Below, one piece after another: positions 8,672 to 20,600 of a DNA stretch of 64,000 nt (its first letter is position 1; each line of letters opens with the position of its first letter). Source of the stretch: Pandoraea vervacti (lineage in GTDB: Bacteria > Pseudomonadota > Gammaproteobacteria > Burkholderiales > Burkholderiaceae). The stretch spans positions 3,534,001 to 3,598,000 of the forward strand of contig NZ_CP010897.2 in NCBI RefSeq assembly GCF_000934605.2, in the 5' to 3' direction. The position numbers and the translations under genes are program-made. A model generated the notes under the pieces. It was not told the DNA's origin. It made no database searches and was given only the letters and a program-made list of their open reading frames with translations.

Positions 8672-11600
8672 CTATCGTGCCTCCGAACCGAGCAGCGCCT
8701 GCAGCGCCTCGGGGGAAAGGGATTCCATTTCGCGCAGGGCGGCTTGCAGCGCGCCATCGGTGGCGTCTGTGAGGTCCGCCGCAGCGTTGATGTCGGGATG
8801 CGACGCCGATGTCCGTGCCTGCGCCACCAGCGCGTCCAGCGTTTCGGCGAGCGCGCTCAGGCGGCTGGCTTCGAACAGTGTGCGCAGCGGCACATCGAGC
8901 GACAGCGCGTCTCGCAGACGCGACACGACCTGCGTGGCAAGCAGGGAGTGGCCGCCCAGCACGAAAAAGTCGTCGTGGCGACTGACACGCGGCACACCCA
9001 GTACGTCCTGCCAGATCGAGGCAACGAGTTGTTCGCTGCCCTCGTGCGGATCCTCGAAACACGTCGCACCGACGGCTTCCGGCACCGGCAGCGCTCGGCG
9101 ATCGAGCTTGCCGTTGGGCGTGAGCGGCAGCGTGTCCAGACGCATCCACAGGCCCGGCGCCATGTACGTCGGCAACTGTCCTTCGAGGTGACTGCGCAGG
9201 CGCGGCCATAGCTCGGACGCGTCCACTGGCGACACCACGTACGCCACCAGTTGCTCGCCCGCACCGTCGTCGCGCACGACGACGGCCGCATCGGTCACGT
9301 CGTCGTGGCGCAGCAGGTGTGCCTCGATCTCGCCGGGTTCGATACGGAAGCCGCGCAACTTGACCTGCGCGTCGCCGCGACCGAGGTAATCGAGCGTGCC
9401 GTCGACAAGACGTCGCGCGCGGTCCCCACTGCGGTACATGCGCTCGCCGGGCGCGCCGTAGGGGTCCGGTACGAAGCGCTCGGCCGTAAGCCCCGCCTGC
9501 CCGAGATAACCGCGCGCCAGTCCCTCGCCACACACGTACAAGTCACCCGCGACACCCGGCGGCACGTCGTTCAGACCCGCGTCGAGCACACGCCAGTCGA
9601 GGTCGGCAATCGGCTCGCCGATGGGGGAGCCGGCGGTGTCCTCGGCCCGCAATACGCGCCGACTCACGTGCACCGTCGTCTCGGTGATGCCGTACATGTT
9701 GGTCAGGCGCGTCGCGTCGCCAAAGCGTTGCCACCACGCAGCAAGCCGCGCCGGGGTGAGCGCTTCGCCGCCGAAGACGACATGGCGCAAGGTCGTCGTG
9801 ACCACGTCGTCGGGCATGGCGCCGAGCCATTGGTAGAACGCCGAGGGGGTCTGGTTGAGCACCGTCACGCCCTCCCGGCGGACGAGCGACCACATCGCGA
9901 CCGGATCGCGCGCCGTGTCGTGCGAGACGACGACCAGCCGCGCGCCGTGCACCAGCGCACCGAAGATCTCCCAGACGGAGAAGTCGAACGCGTACGTGTG
10001 GAACATCGTCCAGACGTCATCAGCATCGAACGCAAAGTCGCGAGATGTGCCGAGCAGCAGCTGCATCAGGTTCCGATGGGTGAGTTGCGCCCCCTTGGGG
10101 CGGCCCGTCGAACCCGACGTGTAGATCACGTAAGCCAGCTGATCGACGTGGACTTCACGGGCCGGCGCGCACACAGGCAGCGTGTCGTCCGTAAGCAACG
10201 ACTCGATCGTCTGCGCGCCCGACGGCAGCCATGGGGCGTGCATCAGCGACGCCTGCGTGATTGCATGGGTGACGCCGGCGTCCGCCACCATGTAACACAG
10301 CCGGTCCGCCGGATAGGCCGGATCGAGCGGCACATAAGCCGCCCCGGCCTTGAGGATGCCGAGCATCGCGACGATCAGGTCCGTGCCACGCGACATAGCC
10401 AGCCCGACACGCGCTTCCGGGGCAACCCCCGCGCGGATCAGCGCATGGGCGACGCGATTGGCGCGCGATACGAGTTCGGCGTAGGTCAATTGCGATTGGC
10501 CGTCGTTCACGGCAATGGCATCGCCATGCGCTGCGGCCTGCGCGTCGATGGCCAGATGGACCGGCATCGGCACGGCCACCCTCGTGCGCGGGTGGCGACG
10601 GGACGGCGGCGCGGCGTCGTGCCCGCACATGGCCAGACGCGCCACAGGCACTTGCGCCTGTGCCATGGCCACGTCGAGCAGCGCCAGCCACTGGTCGCCC
10701 AGGCGGCGCACCGTCGCCGCGTCGAAGACATCGCAGGCATACGTCAGCCAGCCGCGCAACGCGCCGGCGTCGTCCTCCTCGGTGTCCAGCGCGAGATCGA
10801 CCTGCACGTGATGCGCGCGACGCTCGATGGCCCGCATCGTCAGGCCCGCCAGATCGCTCAATGGGGCGAAGGCGCGCTTCTGGTGATTGAGCGACACCTG
10901 GAACAGCGGATGACGCGAAACGCTGCGCACCGGTGCGAGATGCTCCACCAACCGCTCGAACGGCACATCCGCATGCTGTTGCGCCGCCAGCAACCCATCG
11001 CGAATCTGCGCGACGAGCGACGCAAACGTCGTGGGCGTATCGATCTGCGAGCGCAGCACCTGTGTATTGACGAAAAAGCCCACCACCGGCTCGACCGACT
11101 CGTGCGAGCGCCCGGCGACCGGCAGGCCCGTTCGGATGTCCATGTCGCCGGTGACGCGATGCAAGAGCAGATGGAACGCGGCGGCCATGACCATGAAGCG
11201 CGTCACGCCGTGCTCGCGCGCGAAGCGGTCCAGCCGCGCAGGCAAGTCGGGCGATACCGTCAGGTCGATGCTCGCCCCCGCGCCGTCACGCGTCGCCGGG
11301 CGTGCCCGATCGAACGGCAGCGCCAATTCGGGGTGTGTCGTGCCGAGTTGCGCACGCCAGTACGCCAGTTGCTCCGCCTGCGCGGGACTCGCCAGTTGCT
11401 CACGCTGCCACACCGCGTAATCGCCGTAGCGCACCTGCGGTGCCGGGGCGCCCACCGACGCGCGCGCTGGCGACACGCCACTCGCATGGGCGCGATAGGC
11501 GTGTGCCAGATCGCGAATCAACAGGTTCATCGACCAGCCGTCCGAGATCAGGTGATGCATGACTAGCATCAGCGCATGCGAGTGCTGGCCCAGCGGCATC

Positions 11601-14600
11601 AGATGCACGCGCCAGAGCGGCCCGGCCACCAGATCGAACGGCGCCCGCGTGAGGGCATCGAGACGCGCCTGGACGGCGGCGTCGCCGGCGCCCGGGGGAA
11701 TGTCGGCGTCGCGAGTGAACGCGACCGGCAGCGTGGCATGTACGCACTGCTGCGGCGCGCCGTCGACATCGTTGACCACGATAGTGGTGCGCAAGGCGTC
11801 GTGCCATTCCGACAGCGTGTGCAGCGCGCGTTCCAGCGCATGCGCCTGCAATGGCCCTTCCAGACGCAGCGCACCGGCGATGTGATACGCGCCCTCACGT
11901 GGCGCCAATTGCGTCTCCAGCCAAACGCGGCGCTGCGACGACGACAACGGGAATCGGGTGCGATGCGCATCGCCGCGTGTGGGGCCCGGCGACCCGACCT
12001 GAACGGGCGTCGCGTCAGACGACGCTGCAGCGGGGACCGGCGCGGCCAGCGTCGCGAGTCTGGCAATCGTCGGATGCGACGCCAGGTGCTGCGGACCGAC
12101 CTTGAGGCCGCGCTTGCGCAGACGGGCAATGACTTGCAGCGCAAGAATGGAGTCACCGCCGATGTCGAAGAAAGCGTCGTGGCGTCCCACCCGATCGCGT
12201 TTGAGGACCTGACACCAGATCGAAGCGATCTCGGCTTCCGTGCCGTCGTGCGGTAATTCGGTCGTGGCTTCGCCTGGATCGCCGAGCGCGGCCAGCGCGC
12301 GACGATCCACCTTGCCGTTCGCGGTGAGGGGCAATCGGTCGACGCCATCGAGTCGCGCGGGAACCCACGCGGCCGGTAACGCCGCGCTCAGCGCCGCGCG
12401 TACGACGTCGGCCGACGCCCCGCCCGTATAGACACCGTGCAACCACGCGCCCCCCGGCCCGTCATGACGCGCCACCACGACTGCGTCCGTCACCCCCGGC
12501 ACCCGACGCATCGCCTGTGCCACTTCGGCGGGTTCCACGCGATAGCCGCGAATCTTGACCTGATCGTCCATGCGGCCGAGATAGACATACGCGCCATCGG
12601 CACGTTGCACTGCCCGGTCGCCGGTGCGATACAGTCGCCCCCCGGCGCGCCAGGGGTCCGGCACGAAACGCTCGGCGGTCTGCCCCGGCGCCCCGAGATA
12701 GCCTCGTGCAAGCCCCGCCCCACCGAGATAGAGCTCGCCGGCAACACCGGGCGGCACCGGGTTGAGGTCGGTGTCGAGCAGGTACGCATGAAGGTTGGCC
12801 AGCGGATATCCGACCGGCACCGACGTCGTCAACGCGCCCTGCGGCAACGCATACGTCAATGCGCCGACGGTCGTCTCCGTCGGCCCATAGTGGTTGAGCA
12901 CCGCCAGCGAGGGGCGCGCTGCCCGAATATGTCCAACGAAGTCCGGATCGAGCGACTCGCCGCCCGTTACCAGAACGGCGCGTGGCAATACCGATTCGCC
13001 CGCCGCGTCGAGCAGACCTTTCAGATGGCCCGGCACGATCTTGAGCACGTCGATGGGACGCGCGGCGCACCATTGCGCAAATCGTTGCGCATCGAACGCG
13101 CACGCCTGCGGCACGAGATAGAGCGGACGTCCCAGCGCCAGTGCGCCGAACAGCGTCGTGTGCCCCAGATCGGCAGCCACGGTCGACGCCATGGCGAAAC
13201 CGCCCGCCGGCCGATCGCCAGCATCCGGACCGCTCTCGGACAAACGCGTTGCCACGGCTTGCACGTAGTTGTGCAACGCACCCCGACTGACCACGACACC
13301 CTTCGGTTCGCCCGTCGATCCCGAAGTGTAGATGACGTAGGCGGCTTGCGACGCATGAGTTCGTACGGGCCTGGGCGTGGCCGAGCCATCCGGGGGCGCA
13401 GTCGACGTCAGCGCATGCCAGCGGATCGTCGGCGACTGCGTGATTGCGGGTGCGTGCTCGTCGACGATCACGGCCTTCGCACCGCTGGCGTTCACGAGCC
13501 GGTCAAGACGCTCGACGGGCTGCGCGGGATCGAGCGGAACGTAGGCGGCTCCCGCCTTCCAGATGCCCAGAATCGCGCCGACCCATGCGGCACTGCGCGG
13601 CAGGCAAACGGCGACACGATCCTCCGGTCCGATGCCACGCGCCTGAAGCGCCGCTGCCAGACGATTCGCCAACCCATCGAGTTCGGCACGCCGCAAAGCG
13701 CCATCCTCGCCCTCGGCAGCCAGCGCGTGGCCGTCACGCGCCACGTGCGCCTCCCACACATCCAGCAAATCCAGCGTCGGCCAGACCACGGCATCCGTCG
13801 TCTGCGCAACGCTGTCGCCCAACCCGATGCGCGCCAACGGGCCATCGATGCCTGACGCCAACGCGCCGAGCAACGCGACGAACTGCTCGCCGAGCATGCG
13901 CACGGCAGCCTCGTCGAACCGCTCGCGAGCGAAGGCGAGCACGAGGCGCAGACCGTCGTGCTGCTCGACGATGAGCGAGAGCGGATAGTTGTTGCGCGCT
14001 TGCGGCTCACGTTCCAGTAACGACAGACGCAGGCCGTCGGCGCGCTGGCCGAGGAGTGCCGCGTCGAGCGGATAATTCTCGAAGACGACGATGCTCTCGA
14101 ACAATGCGCCGTCGGCGCCCTCGCCTTCGCGTTGCGCTTCGCGGGTGATCGCTGACAGCGCCACATGCTCGTGGTCTCGCGATTGCGCCGTCTGCGTCTG
14201 CAACGCTCGCAACCACTGCGCGACCGTGCGGTGCGCTTCGAGTTTGGCGCGCACGGGCAAGGTGTTGATAAACAATCCCGCCATCCGTTCGATGCCGGGC
14301 ACGGCCGCCGAGCGTCCCGAGGCCGTCACGCCGAACACCACGTCGCGCAAACCCGCGTGACGCGCCAGCAGCATCGCCCACGCGCCCTGACACAAGGCGC
14401 CCGGCGTCACCCCCGCGCGACGCGCCGCGTCGCACCACGCCTCCCATTGCCCTGGCGCGAGCGTCCATGCCACCTCGCCGTGGCGCGACGTGGGCGTCGG
14501 TCGTGCCGCGCCCTGGGCTATCGCGTGCGCTGCGGGCAGCGGCGTCGGCGCGCCCACGCCGTCGAGCAACTGACGCCAGTGCGCCAACGACGCCGTGGCG

Positions 14601-17600
14601 TCGCGCTCGCGTTGCCAGACCGCAAATTCCGCGAACGATGGGGCCGCTTCCAAATCGGCTTGAGGCTGCCCGCCGCCACGCGCGCATGCGGTATATCGCG
14701 ACATGACGTCGCTCAGAACCAACCCGGTGCTCCAGCCGTCGAGCGCGACGTGGTGACTGCTCCAGAGCAGCCACCAGCGGGCCTGCGCGAGACGCACCAG
14801 CGCCATACGCACACGATGCGCCTGCGCGAACGAAAAGCCTGCGGCGCGCTCGGCCGCGAAACGCGCGTCGAGACGTGCATGCTGTTCGGCGGCCGTCAGG
14901 CCACGCCAGTCCTCCTGCGGCAGCCACCCGGCGCCGGACGTGACCGTTTCCTTAGCATAGACCAGCAGCAGCGGCTGCTCGCCCACGTCGGTCGCATAAG
15001 CGGTGCGCAGCGCCGCATGGCGCACGATGGTGTCGCGCCACGCCTGCGCGAACGCATCGACATCGAGTTCGCCCTCGATGACGAAGCCCTTCTGATAGAA
15101 ATACGGGTCAGCCGTGCCTTGTTGCTGCGCGTGAAAGAGCAGGCCCTGCTGCATCGATGTGGCCGGGACTACGGCTTCGAGCTGTTGCGCAGGCGCGGGC
15201 AGCGCCGCCAGTTGTTCGCCGGTCAGCCCCGCGTGCGGGAAATCCTCAGCGACGATCGGCTCGTTGCCGGGCAGCGTCTGCGCAAATGCGAGGAGCGTCG
15301 CGCCGATGTCGTCGATCAACGTCTGCACGTCTTCACCGGCCAGACGCGAACGGTCATAGCGGCAAACCACATGCAGCGTGTCGTCACGTTGCCAGACGTC
15401 GAACGTCAGCCAATTGGGGGGGGCCACCTCCGGCGCATGCGAGAGTCCGCCGTCGACAATGGCGACGACGCCATCCTCGGGCTCACGGCTGACGGTGCGC
15501 CCCACGAAGTTCACGGTGACGAGTCCCTGCGGCAGCGCCGCCAGCGTTTGCTGCGCAACCGGGGTGCCGAGATAGCGGAGTGCGCCATAGCTCGCGCCCG
15601 CCTGCGGCGCGCGTCGCCAGGCGGCGCGCACGGCGGCCAACGTCGCGTGAGGCGTCGCCCCAACGTCGACGGCGAGCGGCCAGGCCGCCGTAAACCAGCC
15701 CAGCGTGCGGGACAGGTCGCCTGCGCCCTCGCCGCCGCGACCGTGACCTTCTACGTGAACGACATAGCGCGCGGCATCGACACGCTTACCCAGCGTATGG
15801 ATCACAGCGGCACCGAGCACCTCGTGCAGGCGAACGCGGCGCAATCCTGTCAGTGGCTGCGCAATGTCCGCGTGCCACGTCTGTTCGATCTCACCGGCGC
15901 CCCGTTCGACAAGGTTGTCCTTCGCGATGTCGATCGTGTCGAGCGCCCCTTGCAGCGATTGCTGCCAGACGCCGAGCGCCGTCTGCGCCGCCTCGGTGTG
16001 CGTCCAGTCGTGCCAGCGCTGCGCCCAGGCGCGCATCGACTCGCCCGCGGCAGGCAACGCGCCCTCCTCGTCCGGAGCATGCTTGCGCTGATCGAGGGCC
16101 GTTTGTAGATCGGCAAGCAAAATGCGCCACGACACCCCGTCGATCACCAGATGATGCGCCACGAGGAAGCAACGCAGTCGTCCGTCCTCGGTGCGCACCA
16201 GCAGCGCACGCAACAGCGGGCCGTCGGCGAGCGACAGGCTCCGCTGGGCTTGCGCGAGGCGCTCGGCCAACTGCGCTTCGTCGCACATGGCGGCATGCCA
16301 GAGCAGATCGTCGGCCGCGTGCGGCGCGACGTACCGGGCATGCCAACGGCCGTCGCGCTCGGTGAAGCGCAGTCTCAACGCATCGTGATGAGTCGCCACG
16401 CGCGCCAGCGCCTCGCGAAGCGTCGACACGTCCGTCCCGTCCGCTCCATGAGGCAACCGCACTTCGATCCATTGGTTCCAGTGATCGCGACTCGCCACGT
16501 CCTGTCGGAAAAACCATGCCTGCACGGGCGTGAGCGGAACATCGCCCTGCATCGGCTCCGGCGCAGGGGTTTCATCCCCGGCGCTGCGCGTGGGAAGCGC
16601 CTGTGCGGCCACGCGCGCTAGCGTCTGATGACGGAAAACATCCTGCGCGCCGATTTGCCAGCCTGCCTGACGCGCGCGACTGACCATCTGCATGGCGACG
16701 ATGGAGTCTCCGCCCAGCGCGAAGAAGTTATCGTCGCGACTGACCGAGGGCACGTGCAGCAACGTCTGCCAAATGGCGGCGAGCGCAATCTCCGTCGCGC
16801 CCTGCGGCGCTTGTCCGCCCGCACTGCCCCACACCGGCGCCGGCAACGCGGCACGGTCCCGCTTGCCGTTGGGCAGCTTCGGCAACGTGTCCAGCACGAT
16901 CACGAGCGACGGCACGAGATAGTCCGGCAGCCGGTCCGCCAACGCCATGCGCAGCAGTTCGCCATCGAGCCCCTTGCCCGCCACGTATGCCACGAGCTGG
17001 TCGCTCGTCGGTCCGGCCACCACGACGGCCAGCGCATCGTCGACGCCCGCTTCGCGCAGTAACTGAGTCTCGACTTCGCCGGGTTCGATGCGAAAGCCGC
17101 GCACCTTCACCTGCTGATCGAAACGCCCGAGGTACACGAGCGTGCCGTCGGCCAGACGTCGCACACGGTCACCGGTGCGGTACATCCGCGCGCCCGGCTC
17201 GCCGCGCGGGTCCGGCACGAAACGCTCGGCGCTCAGCCCCGGGCGACCGAAGTAGCCTCGCGCGATACCCTCGCCGCCCAGATACAGCTCTCCGACGGCG
17301 CCAGGCGGCACTTCGCCCAGCCACGGATCCAGCACCCACGCGCGACGCCGGCCCACAGGCACGCCGATCGGCGCATAGGCCTGCGCGGTACGTTGCACCG
17401 CCGGTTGCGCGTCAAGATCGCCGTCGATGGACCACGCGACCGGCGTCATCACGCATTCGGTCGGGCCATAGCCATTGATCGTCTGCGCAGGACGGAACAT
17501 CGCCTGCGCCGCGCGCAGCGCAGGCCACGGCATCGCTTCGCCACCGAACGACAGCAGCCGAAGCGCCGGCGCCCCGGTCGCGGCACTGGTGGCCAGACGA

Positions 17601-20600
17601 CTCAGGTAAGCGCTCGGGAAGCCGGCGTTGGTCACGCCGTGACGGCGCATGACGTCGAGCATCGTCTGCGGCGCCCAGTGCCTTTCGTCGGCGATGAACA
17701 ACGACGCCCCGCAGATCAACGGCGCCATCCATCGTTCGTGCGCACCGTCGAAGTTGATCGACAGCACGTGCAGCTCGCAGACGTGCGGCGTGAGACGATA
17801 CTGCGCGCCCGTCGCCACGCAGTGCATGGCGAGCGGTCCATGCGCGACCGCCACGCCTTTGGGAACGCCCGTCGAGCCGGACGTATAGATCAGATAGGCG
17901 AGTTGGTCCGGGTGCAGGCTCAATGGCGGCGTATCGCTCGATAGCGTGCGCTCGGCAACGATGTCGGTCAGGGCGGCATGGCGCGCTGGCATCCATGGCG
18001 CATCCATCAACGATGTCTCGGTGAGCACCAGCGAAATCCCGGCGTCCTCGATGATTTGCGCCAACCGTTGCGCCGGATAGGATGGGTCTAGCGGCACGAA
18101 CGCGCAGCCCGCCTTCATAATGCCGAGCAGGCCGGTGATCATGGCCGTCTGACGCGACATCGCCAGACCGATGCGCGCCTCGGGCGTTGCGCCGTGCGAC
18201 AGCAGCCAATGGGCGACGCGATTCGCCGCGCACACCAGTTCGGCATAGGTCAGCGTGCCCGCCTCGTCACGCAGCGCAATGGCCGCCGGCTGTTGCCGGG
18301 CTTGCGCGTCGACGAGTGCGGGCACACTTTGAAACGCCAGTGACTGCGACACCTCGGGCGCCGCCGTGCGACGGTTGCCGTCCAGCGAGCCTTCGAACGC
18401 CACGTCGAGCGCCGCCAGCGGCCGCGTCGGCATCGCCAGCAATGTCGCCAGCCCGGCGCACCAGTGCGCGCCAAGTCGTTCGATGGTCTCGACGTCGAAC
18501 AGATCGGTCGGGAATGTCAGACGGGCACGCAGCTTCACGCCGTCGAGCGGATCGGGGCGCGCGCCGATCGGACGGTCCCCGTCGGCCGCCCCGTCATGGA
18601 ACTCGTCGATGTCCAGCGCCAGATCGTATTGCGCACCGCCGGTCAGCGGCTCGGCAACGACATTCAGCTCCGTTGGCCAACCGGCTGCGACGCGCGACGA
18701 TGCGGCGTTGGCCACATGATGATTGAGCATCACCTGAAAGAGCGGGGACTGGCCAAGACTGCGCTGCGGCGCGATACGCTCCACCACACGCTCGAACGGC
18801 GCGTCGCGATGCGCCTGCGCAGCCAGTGCCCCGTCGCGCACCTGTGCGACCAACTGGTCGAAGCCGGCCGTCGGGTCGACCTCCGCACGCCAGACCTGGG
18901 TGTTGACGAGACAGCCGAGCATACGTTCGAGCCCTGCGATGTCGCGCTGCGCGATCGGCACACCGATCCGAATGTCGGTCTCGCCCGCATAGCGATGCAA
19001 CAACCATTGGAATGCGGCTGCCAGCACCACGAAAGGCGTGGCCTTGCGTTGTGCGGCGTACGTCAGCACGTCGCGCGTGAGACCGGCCGGAAGATCGAAC
19101 GCCAGCGTGCGGCCCGTCCCGCTGCGTAACGCACCGCGCGCCCGGTCGAACGGCAATGTGAGGAACGGCGAGGGTTCGGGCAGACGTGCCTGCCACCAAT
19201 CGAGCTGGCGCTCGAGCGCGGCGCCGCCGATGTGCGCATGCTGCCAGTGCGCGTGATCGCCCGGCTGCACCGGAACGGCTTCGAAATCGGGCGTGGCGCC
19301 ATTCGCATAGGCGCGGTAAGCGTGTGCGAGTTCATCGACGAGCAATGTCATCGACCAGGCGTCGGTCAACAAGTGGTGCAGGACGAAGACGATCCGGTGC
19401 TGATCGTGCTGATCGGTCAGGACATCGCGCGACATGCGCAGCGAAGCCACGCGCCACGGCGGCGCCGACTCGGGCGCAAAGGGTTCGGCGAGCAGCGTAC
19501 GCGTGAGGGATGCGGCGGCCGCTTCGGGATTCGGATCGCCCGTCAGATCGTGCACGGTGAGCGCGATATCGGCGCGCCTGTGGACGACCTGAACCGCAAC
19601 GCCGTCACGCTCGTCGAACGTCGTGCGTAAGGCGTCGTGGCGCGCAGTGACGATGTCCAGCGCTTGCGCAAACACGGCTTCATCGAAGCACCCGTTGATG
19701 CGCAACTGGCCGCCGACGTGATAGGCCGCACTGTTGGCCGGATCGAGGCGATGGACGAACCACAGTCGCGACTGCGCGAACGACTGACGAAACACCCGCA
19801 CGTCTGACGTCTCTGCCAGCGGTGTCGCGCTCGGAATGGTGCGCGAAGCGGTGGCGTCTTGCGTGTCGGACGCCGGGGGCACCTTCGCCAGCGCTTGCAC
19901 CCACTCGCCCAGCCGCGCGTGCTCGTACAGCGATGCCGGCGTCGCTTTGCGCCCGAGCCGTTCACGCACGCGTGCCAGCACCTGCATCGCAAGCAATGAA
20001 CTGCCGCCGCAAAGGAAGAAATGGTCGTCTGCGCCGATCGACGTCCGCCCAAGCACTTCGCACCAGATGCTGGCGACGGTCTCGTAGAGGGTATCGTGCG
20101 CGCGGGCGCTGTCGTGCCCGACGGCAGACGGTGGCGGCGTCCCGGCGTCCTTATCGAGGATCACGCCGTTGCGCCAGGTCGCCCACGCGTCGAGTGTCCC
20201 GTCGCGCCAGCCCTTCGCACACGCACTGCGCTGCAACTTGCCGCTGGACGTCTTCGGCAGCGCCCCCGGGTTGAGCAACACCACGACGGCAGCGGCCTGC
20301 TGGCAGACGTCGGCGACCGCCACGGCAATCGCTTCCGCCAACGTTTGCGCAGGCACCATTTTCTGGACGCCGCGTCCCACTTCGGCCGCGACGCCGATGC
20401 CCGGCTCGCCGTCGATGTCCACGGCAAAGGCCGTCACGCGGCCCTTGCGCACGAGTTCGACGTCGGCCTCGATGGCCTTCTCCAGATCCTGCGGGTACAG
20501 ATTGTGGCCGCGCATGATGATGACGTCCTTGCAACGGCCCGTGATGTAGAGCTGCGCCTCGTGAACGAACCCGAGGTCGCCGGTGCGCAGCCAACGCCTG

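Noticed and set aside
8670..9533. N-terminal extension of the NRPS 2 frame back to 9533
   Set aside because: It overlaps the end of NRPS 1 and has low-complexity Arg-rich translation; the ATG at 8669, 2 bp after the NRPS 1 stop, gives the expected start.
9251..11566. 771-codon plus-strand frame opposite NRPS 1
   Set aside because: Antisense shadow of a high-GC gene; translation is Arg/His-rich with no domain, while the minus frame has clear NRPS motifs.
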